From Jimgerdemannia flammicorona (lineage: Eukaryota; Mucoromycota; Endogonomycetes; Endogonales; Endogonaceae), in assembly GCA_003990745.1 (NCBI GenBank), contig RBNI01003555.1:1-15618 (forward strand): 15,618 nt of DNA, written 5' to 3'. The position numbers and the translations under genes were made by a program. Below, piece after piece: positions 1 through 7,995 of the stretch. Under the pieces are notes generated by a model. It saw only the letters and a program-made list of their open reading frames with translations. It was not told the origin of the DNA and did no database searches. Position 1 is the stretch's first letter; each line of letters starts with the position of its first letter.

Positions 1-149
1 TTTTTTTTATTTACAAATACTCCTGTGAACATTTCTCTCTGCAGATACTTCTCTTTTACAAATACTTCCTTCTTCTACAAATAGTTTCTCCTACTATATA
101 TCTTTCTCTATATTCTGCTTTTCTCTTCCTTAGATTAGATTAATCTTGT

Positions 150-362
150 TCAACAAAAGGAGAATATCAGGATGTCAATAGTCTTATCATCTTCATCTGA
201 GTCAATATCTTTGCACAGATTATGAAATGTTTTTTCAATCATAAGTAGATTGATATAGTCATAAACCTTATTGATCATCCTGAGCCATTTTATATATATT
301 TTCTTATAATTCCTTTTATTGAGAGTTCTTAGTAAGTCATCAGACCAGGTAATATAATCCAG
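150..362 (-). pseudogene. Unrecognised 70-codon open stretch, possibly a terminal exon
   Basis: On the minus strand a frame stays open from about 362 to a TGA at 150-152, about 70 residues in very A+T-rich DNA where stops should be frequent. It has no ATG at its start. It begins directly after TTACAG (the AG is the complement of 363-364), which would suit a 3' splice site. The product would be charged and helix-prone: a Lys/Arg/Tyr-rich middle, then an acidic DIDSDEDD stretch and a hydrophobic tail ending in Cys. I do not recognise a family. It could be the last exon of a decayed gene or a chance opening. Confidence 0.25.
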
Positions 363-584
363 CTGTAATTATATAAAGAGATAAGTATATATCAAATTGG
401 TATATACTGGTAAATATAAATCTATAAAATTGAAAATATACTTATAAATATATAAATAATAGTAACTTTATGATAGTTAATATGTTTATCTTTTTTGAAA
501 TATATTTGCAAACTGAGGTTTTGGTTTGAAGAATATAAAATAGAGCAGTTGCTTTATATAGTTATTGTAGAATGACTTACTGAG

Positions 585-800
585 CTAACTCTTGTTATCT
601 TTTAGGTAAATGAAATTATTCTGAACTTACAAATGTTATACTACTTATTGATAAGTATGAGCAAGATCTTTTAAAGCTGTAGATCTTGGCTGATCTATGT
701 TGGAGAAGATTTAATTAAACTTTTTATTAAAGACTTTATAAATATAGAAAAAGCAGAAGAGTATAGCTATTTTTTTAATAAAAATAAAAATAGTTGAGTT
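585..800 (+). pseudogene. Possible relic exon preceded by an intron 3' end
   Basis: CTAAC at 585-589 is followed by a T-rich run and TTTTAG ending at 605, a good fungal branch-point and 3' splice-site arrangement. Downstream the plus strand reads as coding-like pieces in more than one frame: LNLQM, then IDKYEQDLLKL near 645-680, then a charged segment with FIKDFINIEKAEEYSYF at about 725-775. Stops and frame changes interrupt it. No family is recognised. The minus-strand open frame at 775-960 looks like chance A+T-rich sequence. Confidence 0.2.
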
Positions 801-1199
801 TATAAACTATTAAATAAATATATAAACAGAATGTAAATAAAATATTCACTATAGTATAAATTAAACTATTGCTATCTTTGGTCTTTAAGCCTATATTCTT
901 CAAAATTTTAACTATTGTACTTTGGGAAAAGATCTTCAAAAAAAGATAAAGAAGAAACATATCTACTATAAGCTTCCAGATTACTTCATTTAACTTATAT
1001 TTCTAGCAGAGGTTACTAATACCTATAGATCTGTTAAATTATAATATGAAATTTCAATTTATATTTATAAATAAGCTATAATATACAAATTATAATTTAT
1101 GAACTCATTTTCAAAAAAAAACTCACTTATTTCTTTTCCTGTCTTACTTAACTATCTGTCCTGTATATCTGACCCAATGTACCTCTACATTATCATTCT

Positions 1200-1325
1200 G
1201 AAGCACCTCTTTATCTGGAAGTACCTCATTGTCTAGAAGCATCTTATTATCTGAAAGCACCTTGTCATTCAGAAGTATCTCATTATCTAAAAGTACCTTG
1301 TCATATAGAAATACCTCATTATCCT
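1200..1325. repeat. 18-bp tandem repeat, seven copies
   Basis: Seven successive 18-bp units on the pattern GAAGTACCTCATTATCTG with no length change; the last begins at 1308. Because 18 is a multiple of three the array stays in frame. On the minus strand it reads as hexapeptides related to DNEVLL and DKVLL, followed by a short open tail containing VEVHWVRYTGQ before a stop. Constant phase and the open minus-strand frame suggest it once encoded a repetitive linker, but no family can be assigned. Confidence 0.85.
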
Positions 1326-1354
1326 AAATTATAAGCTTAGTTCATTTATCATCT

Positions 1355-1392
1355 CTACCTTGTTCACCACTCTCACCTTGTTCACCAACTCT
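1355..1392. repeat. 19-bp direct duplication
   Basis: Two adjacent near-identical 19-mers, CTACCTTGTTCACCACTCT and CACCTTGTTCACCAACTCT. It lies 30 bp from the 18-bp array and 100 bp from the 50-bp array, making this part of the window a cluster of unrelated short tandem repeats. Confidence 0.7.
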
Positions 1393-1493
1393 GCCTTTAT
1401 CTTAATCTTCTATAGTTTTTTGCTATTTTGACTGCCCTCTTATTGAAGTTGGAAGCTATGAACTTACTAGTATTGATCTTATCTGAGTATGAT

Positions 1494-1625
1494 GTGGTCT
1501 GCTTCTTGATTTATATACCTTTATGATCTGGTGAAGTCTGTCTGTAGTCTGCTTCTTGATTTTATACACCTTTATAATATGTGGTCTATCTATGATCTAT
1601 TGCTTCTTGTTTTTATAGAACTAAT
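1494..1625. repeat. 50-bp tandem repeat, about 2.6 copies
   Basis: Units starting at 1494, 1544 and 1594 share GTGGTCTGCTTCTTGATTT and TATACACCTTTAT-like segments at exactly 50-bp spacing. The third copy is diverged and partial. No coding potential was seen. Identity is visibly below 100 percent, so the array is not recent. Confidence 0.7.
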
Positions 1626-3233
1626 GTGATTTATTCATGGCTTGGCACTAATTATTCATACTGGGATATATTTTGTTTATCTTAAGATATGATCTATTAT
1701 CTTTAGGCATGAAGAGATTATAGTAAAGTGAGGTAGGAAAAGACAATTCTTCTAAATAAAGATATCTTTTTATATCTGTAATGTTCATAATTGATATACA
1801 TATATAGATATCATCAGAAAGTCTAATAAGTAAACATATAGTTTGCTTTCTTACATTTAGTTAATATGACAATATAATGAGTTTAGTTAATATAATAAAG
1901 TATAGATATGTTAAATAGTATATATTAAGCAAGTATATTAAGTAAGTATGTTAAAGGCAAAAGTACAAAGTCAATCAGATAAAGAATTTAAAGAATTCCA
2001 TTTTAGGCCAGTATGTTTCATAATCACAAACTTATTGTTAAAATTCATATTATTCTTCAAATTTTTCCCTACTTCAAATCTAATATCAATATGAAGCTTT
2101 CTTACTTATATTGTAACCTAAAGTACAGATCTGTCTAAGGATTGACTTAACATATCTGTAAGATGCATAATATACTTATATGATATCAGAATAATAAGTC
2201 TATTCTTAAATTTTCAGTTTTTTAAGATTTTAGTAACTTTAATATTATAATAATATTATCTAAATTTATCTATAATTTGTATGTTAATCTTGAATTCTAT
2301 AAATATTTCAAGTTCAAGCAATCTATGTAAATAAACTTAGAAGATTTCAGAAAATTATGTTAATTATAAATATATAATTTAAGATAATATCAACAGTGAT
2401 AATCTGTTTTCAATTTAAGAATAAGAAAGCTCATAATTTAGTAAAAATAACAATTCAATTTAAGAGGAAAGATAATTGTTCAAAGAGAAATACAATTTAA
2501 TTCAAGATTAGAGAAACCTATCTACTATATTAGAGTTTGGTAAAGATCATATTATCAATAAAACTAACTAGTGATCAGATACTCAATAGAAGGAAGAACT
2601 TATATTATATAATAAATTTATTTCTAAACTTGGATAAGTATGAACAAATCATTATATCCTTGAAAGAATGATAGAGTAAATTGGCTTACAAATCTATTAT
2701 TTTGAAGTGGAAATATATCTCAAAAAATTGTAGATAAATATCTTAATACATTTGCAGATAGAAAAATTTCAATAGTGAATGAATCTCTTTAGTTTACAAA
2801 CTCAAGAAAGAAGATAAAGCTTTTAAATATAGTAGTCAAAAATGGAGTAATATATAATTAAATAGTTAATATTCCTGTTAAATCAATAAATATTCAGTAA
2901 TTCTCTTTTTCAAATTAGCTCTTCAATTATAAAGTTTTTAAAATCATTTATATGTCCAAAACTTGGACTGATGAATATATACTATATTGGGATAGCAACT
3001 CAATATGCCAGCATGTGATCTTATGCCATTCTATCAGATTTATATCATTCATCAGTAAAATATGAAATTTGCAATCTATGCAACTTCAATAAAATGCCCC
3101 TCTCTTTACAATAAAGATTATGAGCTCCACTAGTACTAAGTGGCTATAGTAAAATACCTCTTTAAAATACACTATGCTAGAAATATCTGATGATTAGTCT
3201 AGCAATATAAGCATAGAAATAGATATATCAATT
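1626..3233. other. A+T-rich region, no gene recognised
   Basis: About 1.6 kb of A+T-rich sequence with no sustained open frame on either strand and no recognisable motif. The 5' LTR and leader of the downstream copia relic should lie in its right-hand part. I could not place LTR ends or a primer-binding site, since no second LTR is present for comparison. CAATTTAAGA-like words recur near 2410-2470. Confidence 0.6.
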
Positions 3234-3839
3234 ATGAGAATTTTACCAACTATAGATATAACCTCAACAGATATGGGAAATACAGTCTCAGTTATTAGTG
3301 TAAATACAATCAAGAGGTCTATTCTAATCTTTGATAGGAGAGACTATACCATTTGGGTATTTCATATGATGAATCTTCTTGATGAATGTAGCTTAGCAGA
3401 GTATATAAAGCCATAAGTACTAATTCAAAATTACAACCCTACAAATGATTGGTGAGTATTATGTAAGATCACATTCATATTATTGAACTCACAAATGAAG
3501 CTCATAATGTATGCTACAATGACATATAACATTTGGGAGATTCTATATACTCATTATGTATAAGCATTTGCATCTAATTGATTCTATCTGAAATCTCAAT
3601 TATTCAATATATAAATGAAGTCCAAGGAGTGTATCCATAATTATGCCAATCTTATTAATGATCTGGTGAATCAAGTAAATTCTCTCAGTATATCTGCAGG
3701 TTGTATCAAAAATGAAGATAAGGTTATAGCACTTATTAGAGGACTTTCATATACATATAATATCATAGTAGTAGCTATATATATATATGAGCAGGAGACT
3801 TTCAGATTATGCCCATGTGATAATGAGTCTTATGAATGA
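3234..3839 (+). pseudogene. copia gag (UBN2-type) fragment
   Basis: In one frame, two open pieces (3234-3416 and 3615-3839) flank a stop-rich 200-bp stretch whose translation still looks like gag. The first piece carries the FDRRDYTIWVFHMMNLLDE segment, matching the L-x-G-x-N-Y-x-x-W opening of copia gag. The linking part has the A-x-x-x-W-x-x-L-x-x-Y pattern (ATMTYNIWEILYTHY, about 3510-3560). The second has CIHNYANLINDLVNQVNSL followed by IKNEDKVIALIRGL, matching the S-I-x-x-H/Y-I-x-x-F and I-x-D-E-D-x-V-x-x-L-L-x-x-L-P blocks. The gag would form the virus-like particle that packages element RNA. This copy has internal stops, so no full gag is made. Confidence 0.9.
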
Positions 3840-4017
3840 GAAAATGTACTAAGGAAATAATACTGATGATGATGAAAATACCTTCTATAGGTCCCATAGA
3901 TATGGTGCCAAATAAGGTCAAAAGTACAGTTAATAACAAGGTCAAAGGAGACAAGCCCAAACCCAAGCTCAATAATGTAATAACCAGTCCAGCCAATCAA
4001 CCAAGTATGATTGTTAC

Positions 4018-4065
4018 TGTAAATACTGTGGCAAATATGGACATAGGAAATACCATTACTATAAC
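4018..4065 (+). pseudogene. copia gag zinc knuckle, degenerate (CCHY)
   Basis: Read in the frame of the downstream protease, the sequence gives CKYCGKYGHRKYHYYN and then a stop. Spacing is exactly that of a retroviral-type knuckle (C-x2-C-x4-H-x4-C), but the fourth ligand is Tyr. TGC to TAC or TGT to TAT is a single G-to-A change. A charged, Gln-rich linker precedes it from about 3838. The overlapping 138-residue open frame at 3836-4252 is in another frame and is not the real product. Confidence 0.85.
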
Positions 4066-4248
4066 TGAAAAAATGATAAGGAGAGTGATGAAAATAAGTG
4101 ACAGTGTGGAAAAGGCCAGTATTGAAAAAGTGGGAATGGTAAAAAGAACTATAGAAGGAAGTATAGCAATGCAAATACTGGTGAAACTGATGAAAGCAAT
4201 AATCTATTTTTTGTACAAGCCATTAGCTCTACTACTAATTCTACTAGT

Positions 4249-4747
4249 GTGAGATCTATATCTACAATGAGCAATTTCACTAGCACCAAATCCACCAACC
4301 CATCATCTATGAATCTCAGTCAGCAAAATACTTTTTGGCTGATGAAAAGTAGTAATGATATCAATACTATCAATAATCATATATTCTTTAAGTATATATC
4401 TATTAGTAGTAAATTTGCCAATACAGCTAATGATAATGATGTCTGGTTAATAGATTCTAGAGTTATGCAATATATGGTGCCATACAGAGAATAGTTCTTT
4501 ATATATGAGCCTTTCAAGTATCCTGTACCTATTAAGTTAGGAGATATCTATGCTCAAGGAAAGGAAAATGTGGGGATACATCTTTATAGAAATATTGTCA
4601 AGTCTACTGCTCCTCTTGGGGATATACTGTATACTCTAGAGATCAGTAAGAATCTCTTTTCAATAGGAAAGATGATATCCTACAGCAATCTTGGAAACAA
4701 CAGTCCTCACATTCACAATAGATGACAGACTCATCAAGGCCTGGGAC
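4249..4747 (+). pseudogene. copia aspartic protease and start of GAG-pre-integrase
   Basis: The open piece 4249-4494 ends with the protease active-site neighbourhood DVWLIDSRVMQYM. The family has W-x-I-D-S-G-A-(T/S)-x-H-M, so the catalytic Asp (4453-4455) and Ser remain while the invariant Gly is Arg (AGA, 4459-4461) and the His is Tyr. After a TAG the same frame continues through KLGDIYAQGKENV (the flap-side G-x-G-x-V block) and GDILYTLEISKNLFSIGKM, matching the V-L-Y-x-P-x-x-x-x-N-L-L-S block ahead of GAG-pre-integrase. From 4694 the match shifts frame (TVLTFTIDDRLIK) and ends in a TGA at 4748-4750. It is inactive by both the Gly-to-Arg change and the stops. Confidence 0.9.
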
Positions 4748-4759
4748 TGATATGTGGAG

Positions 4760-4845
4760 CAGTTTTTGTGAGGGTTAGACAATCTTTTGTAAGGGTTCAG
4801 CAGTTATTTTGTATAGGTTGGGCAGTCTTTTGTGGGGGGTTGAGC
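4760..4845 (+). repeat. 21-bp tandem repeat, four copies
   Basis: Units beginning CAGTTTTTGTGAGGGTT, CAATCTTTTGTAAGGGTT, CAGTTATTTTGTATAGGTT and CAGTCTTTTGTGGGGGGTT start at 4760, 4780, 4801 and 4823 (20-22 bp apart). The array starts where copia homology ends and lies on the 3' side of the minus-strand hAT gene. It may therefore be subterminal repeat DNA at the left end of the hAT element. I could not identify a terminal inverted repeat or target duplication to prove this. Confidence 0.75.
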
Positions 4846-4964
4846 TGGCAGCTGAGTGCCTCTTCTGTAGCACTAGTTTAGCCATTATGCTGGGCCCTAC
4901 CAGCCCCTTACCCCTGTTCTGCGACCACCAGAAGTACCCTTTGACTGCCAGAAGTACTCTCTAA

Positions 4965-5540
4965 CCCAGACTCAGACTCTTTGACAGCTTGGAGTTATCT
5001 CTTTGCTACTAGTGGAGGGCTGTAAATTTTGTATACTCCCTCTGCCAACCCCCCTGACTTCTGGCCTAGACATAGACTACTTGGGGGTACTCCATACTGC
5101 TGGTAAAGGGCTATAAATTTTGCATGCTCTCTCTACCTACTCTACCCCCTTCACTAATCCTCCCATCCTGGATACTTGTAGCTTAGAGCTACCCCTTACT
5201 GCCAGTGGAGGGCTGCAAATTTTGCATACTCTCTCTGCCTACCCCACTGATCTCTGGCCTGGACACAGGCTGCTTGAGAGTGCCCTATACTGCTAGCAGA
5301 GGGCTGCAAATTTTGCATACTCCCTCTGCCTATCCCACACCCTCCACCAACCCCTCTGTCTCAGACACTTGCAGCTTGGAGCTACTCCTTGCTTTCAGTA
5401 GAGGGCTGCAAATTTTACATGCTCCCTCTGCTGACTCTGCACCCACTGATCCTGCCCACTGACCCAGGTACTGATAGCTTAGGGCTGCCTTTTGCTGCTA
5501 GTAGAGGGCTGCAAATTTTGTGCACTCTCTCTACTACCAC
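4965..5540. repeat. Palindromic-core satellite with alternating 91/102-bp spacing
   Basis: Six copies of a 36-bp core start at 5011, 5102, 5204, 5295, 5397 and 5500, at intervals of 91, 102, 91, 102 and 103 bp. The core has two nested palindromes: outer arms such as GCAGAGGG and CCCTCTGC around inner TGCAAA-T-TTTGCA (clearest at 5295-5330). Spacers fall into two types. Type A has TCTGGCCTGGACACAGGCTG-like sequence; type B has ACTTGCAGCTTGGAGCTACT-like sequence. The order is A-B-A-B-B', and a B-like spacer precedes the first core, giving a 193-bp higher-order repeat. Period lengths that are not multiples of three argue against coding, so the open frames here are artefacts. Local C+T richness on the plus strand contrasts with the flanks. 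Confidence 0.9.
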
Positions 5541-5615
5541 CAACCCTGCCAAGAACTGCCCCACTTGGGCTGCAAACTCCATCCTGAGTCCTAAATTTGT
5601 TTTTCTTTTTTATTT

Positions 5616-6050
5616 TTAAAAAAGTATTAAATAATCCACAAGGCCAATTAACTTATCTGTGAATCCCAGAACCCACTGAATTTCAGCAGCCTGAGCCCTA
5701 TCAAGATTCAGACACTTATATGCTTAGATTGTCTAAGTATTCAGTATACACCTCTTAGGGGCAATGAGATCTATCCTACTTGAGAACACTCACTCAATAG
5801 GAGCACTGGTGGTAGGAATTGCCAGATAGTCCAAAGCCATATTATACAGGCTGGGGAAGTCCATTTGACATAGCTGTAGCCCCATGCTCCAGTGGGTAGA
5901 GCAGTGGTTAGAATGATAGTTAGGTTGATGAATTAAATTAGCCCAACACAACTAATCACCTATCTGACAACCCACCTTCCACCAGTTGAGTACCTCCACA
6001 CCTTCCAGCAGGACTATGTGGTCGCTGGTGAGATAAATGGTGAGTTCATT
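5616..6050 (-). pseudogene. hATC dimerisation domain of the hAT transposase
   Basis: The C-terminal domain runs INELTIYL, then VLNWWK (Trp-Trp-Lys codons at 5976-5984), the 102-bp intron, then MDFPSLYNMALDYLAIPTTSAPIE, a stop, and VFSSRIDLIAPKR. This is the complete hATC signature (W-W-x-x-x-x-x-x-F-P-x-L-x-x-M-A-x-D-Y-L-A-I-P-x-T-S-A-x-S-E-R-V-F-S). The Arg of the S-E-R block is a TGA at 5790-5792, as expected from CGA to TGA, and the Ser before Glu is Ile. This domain mediates multimerisation and completes the catalytic fold. The FPSL-DYLAIP form is one I associate with fungal hAT elements. Confidence 0.92.
5874..5975 (-). other. Intron 5 of hAT transposase (102 bp)
   Basis: Donor AAG|GTGGGT at 5975; acceptor GGGGCTACAG at 5874. 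Two CTAAC branch motifs lie on the minus strand at 5923-5919 and 5911-5907. Splicing joins VLNWWK to LCQMDFPSL in phase 0, giving the expected W-W to F-P-S-L spacing of the hATC domain. Without removal the unspliced segment contains a stop and 30-odd unrelated residues. Confidence 0.85.
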
Positions 6051-6252
6051 TATTGACAGCAGCTCTTCTACTGATGGCTCCCACTTTCTCTTTCTGCTGA
6101 TTCCTTAGTATATTTGTCCAGACTTTGGCCAGAACCTTGTGGTGGTGTATAGTTCTGGTATGTTTTAATTATAGCCTTCTTGATTCCCTTGATGCAGTAC
6201 TGCTTCCAGCTCTGATCTTTATAGTATTATAGCTTTAAGCATAGGTCCAGTA

Positions 6253-6328
6253 CTGTTCAGAGAAAGAGAGTGAGTTTTTGCAGAAGTTTTTCTGTTTTAG
6301 AAGAGACAATAGCCACATGCTGACATAC
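6253..6328 (-). other. Intron 4 of hAT transposase (76 bp)
   Basis: Donor GTATGT at 6328; acceptor CTCTGAACAG at 6253, preceded by a pyrimidine-rich tract. This is a phase 1 intron: splicing joins KTDTAIYSISI to VLDLCLKL, restoring the I-Y-x-I-A-T-x-L-D-P-R-L-K block, with Pro now Leu and Arg now Cys. A TAA and then YYKDQSWKQY follow in the same frame. Confidence 0.82.
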
Positions 6329-6563
6329 CTATACTGATTGAGTATATGGCAGTATCTGTTTTGAAGTAGTATTTTCTGAGCTTACTTAGAGCAACCTCTA
6401 CAGTATCTCTCTGATCCAGGCTTAACTATAAATTACTGTAACCCTCCAGCCTATTCTTGAGCTTATCCTCTAGCTGGTCAATCAGAAGATTGTATACTAA
6501 TATTGCAGAGCTTATTGTTGGGGTCATTTGTTTGACTACATCCTTTGTACAATCATCAAAACA

Positions 6564-6643
6564 CTAGTAGTTATGTGCAGTGAGATATTATATTATATAG
6601 AGACAGACAAAACAAGTATTGGGTCAGAGTAATCACTACTTAC
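6564..6643 (-). other. Intron 3 of hAT transposase (80 bp)
   Basis: Perfect donor GTAAGT at 6643; acceptor AACTACTAG at 6564. Splicing joins RNVVKVLK to CFDDCTKDVVKQM in phase 0, restoring the V-L-x-x-F-x-x-x-T helix typical of hAT proteins, which then runs on into TPTISSAILVYNLLIDQLED. Phase and motif continuity support it, although the branch point is unclear. Confidence 0.8.
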
Positions 6644-6729
6644 TTTCAAAACTTTGACAACATTCCTAAGTATGTCTCACTCACTTTTACCTAGAGCCTT
6701 GCCCCACATTTCCTTGTTAGCAGCAATCA

Positions 6730-6757
6730 TTTTTTTTTTTTTTAATAAAAAAAAAAA
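6730..6757. repeat. Poly-T / poly-A inverted repeat inside the hAT relic
   Basis: A run of 14 T, then AAT, then 11 A, forming a simple hairpin-capable palindrome within exon 3 of the transposase gene, upstream of the KEMWGKAL segment. It disrupts the frame and is probably slippage-expanded sequence. The exact run lengths should be treated as uncertain. Confidence 0.7.
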
Positions 6758-7186
6758 TCTTCAATTATCTAAAACAAGTTACTTCAGCCAATTGAAGAAA
6801 AGGATGCATACTACAGCAAACTCCAGTACACAATAGATCATTGTAAAATATTGAGTTCTAATATATATAGACATCCAATATAAGCTCTTTCAGGGCTAAA
6901 CTAATTACCCTATACTGTGCAGAAAATTTGTCTTTTCATTGGGGGATGATTGGACTGATACAAACAGTTTGTATAGCTTGGAAACTATACTCAGGGCTCC
7001 TCCTCTCTTGGATGTTTTGTCTAAATATGTAAGATAGTCCTGAATAGTGAGGTTCAGTATATAGGCCTGGCATTATACATAGTAGCTTTCTATACTAAAG
7101 ACCACATTTTTCTAATTAAGGCTGGCTGCTAAAACTTGAAAAAATGTTAAGTTGTTTGTGGTATTGTCTGTCATAATGACCAAAAT

Positions 7187-7301
7187 CTGTACTTGAAATA
7201 TTCAGTCAGTAAACTTATGTGAAAATAAATAACCAATAAAATCTGTTTTGTTTTAGAACTTCTCTCAAATACTAATCTGATGGCAAGCTCCCCTTTTTTA
7301 C
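7187..7301 (-). other. Intron 2 of hAT transposase (115 bp)
   Basis: Donor AAG|GTAAAA at 7301; acceptor TACAG at 7187; branch motif CTGAC on the minus strand at 7209-7205, about 20 nt upstream of the acceptor. Splicing joins ELGIITK directly to ILVIMTDNTTNN in phase 0, reproducing the contiguous K-I-L-x-I-T-x-D-N-A-S-N-N block of hAT transposases. This is the best-supported intron of the set. Confidence 0.85.
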
Positions 7302-7514
7302 CTTAGTTATGATTCCAAGCTCCTAGATATAACTAATAAAAACATCTATAATATTATCTCCAGAATGAGAGCCAGCAAGTTTGATAAAGTCAAGGGTGAG
7401 AGATTTAAGCTGCCAATCAAGATCAATCTAATGACTGATAATGCTCAGAAATGAAATTACATTTGAGAATATCTATGTATCAATTATAAATGAAATTTTG
7501 CCTGCCAAATTCTG

Positions 7515-7613
7515 CTAATTGTATGTGATATTAAATTTGTGAGCTCTTTATAAATATATATATATAATTTAGCTTATAAAGATCATAGTACTGCTTTTAT
7601 TTATTTGTTTTAC
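7515..7613 (-). other. Intron 1 of hAT transposase (99 bp)
   Basis: Donor CAG|GTAAAA at 7613; acceptor AATTAG|CAG at 7515. Removing 99 bp joins the frame ending HNNLCQTLQ to QNLAGKISFIIDT in phase 0, the usual run from the helical N-terminal region into the first catalytic strand. The next CAG creates a tandem NAG acceptor, so a 102-bp alternative also keeps frame. No strong branch-point consensus was seen. Confidence 0.7.
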
Positions 7614-7995
7614 CTGAAGTGTCTGGCAGAGATTGTTGTGCTCCTTCCTATAGGCCTACAGGATATCTTTACAAATAGTGTCAGCACTTGGCAAATATAA
7701 ACCATATTTGAGAAGACCAAAGATACTATGCAATTAATCACTCTCAAAGGTTATAAATGGCTAGTCTATATATACAATCTAGTAAATAAGCCAATTTCGA
7801 AATTCTGCCAAAGAGGATGGCTAAATATTTTTGATTAAATGGGGTTGTTGATCTAGAAATGATCAGGCAATCAGATAAATGTACCCACTGGATATCAATT
7901 TTATTTGTCTATATATTCTTTTTGATTTTGTCAGAGTATTTGTCTTTTATATATCAATACATAAAGTTGAACTACCAAGCATTTTGAACTTCTGG

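Larger units (their letters stand above)
1..1187. other. A+T-rich region without a recognised gene
   Basis: Extremely A+T-rich DNA with long TA runs and no CpG. Apart from the two weak coding-like scraps annotated separately (150-362 minus, 585-800 plus), I see no conserved protein motif, RNA gene or long terminal repeat pair. Probably old, heavily mutated transposon DNA. Confidence 0.6.
3234..4750 (+). mobile_element. Ty1/copia retrotransposon relic (gag, protease, start of pre-integrase)
   Basis: Residues typical of a copia polyprotein appear in the right order across about 1.5 kb: a gag of the UBN2/retrotran_gag type, a CCHC zinc knuckle, the protease block and the segment leading into the GAG-pre-integrase domain. 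The reading frame is broken by in-frame stops and at least two frame changes: one between the gag and knuckle segments (near 3840) and one near 4680-4694. Homology stops at about 4750, where an unrelated 21-bp tandem repeat begins. Integrase, reverse transcriptase, RNase H and the 3' LTR are absent from the window. The copy cannot encode a functional polyprotein. Confidence 0.92.
5616..7830 (-). pseudogene. hAT-family transposase gene, decayed, with five recoverable introns
   Basis: A cut-and-paste transposase of the hAT superfamily (RNase H-like fold, hATC dimerisation domain) on the minus strand, read as exons from about 7830-7614, 7514-7302, 7186-6644, 6563-6329, 6252-5976 and 5873-5616. 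Blocks in order: AEFRNWL, PFITFES and LPSADTI; KISFIIDT with the DxW Trp now TAG (7473-7475); LTLDFIKLAGSHSGDNI; ILVIMTDNTTNN with the second acidic residue at 7166-7168; CQAYILNL; SIVSKLYKLFVSVQSSP; the LDV-x-x-R-W-N-S block in a shifted frame with Trp lost; then helices to the hATC block FPSLYNMALDYLAIP. It ends in TAA at 5616-5618. Many TAG, TGA and TAA codons and at least one frameshift make it non-functional. The N-terminal BED finger expected upstream (7830 to about 8160) is not clear, and terminal inverted repeats were not found. Confidence 0.93.

Noticed and set aside
775..960. 61-residue minus-strand Phe/Leu/Ile-rich open frame
   Set aside because: Composition is what A+T-rich DNA gives by chance. 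There is no motif, and the other strand has weak coding-like content upstream.
3100..3140. Possible copia LTR end and primer-binding site around AATAAAGATTATGAGCTCC
   Set aside because: The resemblance to a tRNA-primer site is weak and no second LTR exists in the window to define the ends.
3836..4252. 138-residue plus-strand open frame and overlapping minus-strand frames (3802-4174)
   Set aside because: The real copia product in this stretch lies in another plus frame, shown by the zinc knuckle and protease. These are shadows.
5011..5535. CRISPR-like array (36-bp palindromic repeats, 55-67-bp spacers)
   Set aside because: Spacers belong to two alternating homologous types rather than being unique, the repeats diverge, the context is eukaryotic transposon DNA, and no cas gene is present. 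It is a higher-order satellite.
5205..5619. Two overlapping plus-strand open frames rich in GLQIL and CKF peptides
   Set aside because: They are read-through of the palindromic satellite. Unit lengths of 91 and 102-103 bp do not keep one frame, so the peptides reflect repeat sequence, not selection.
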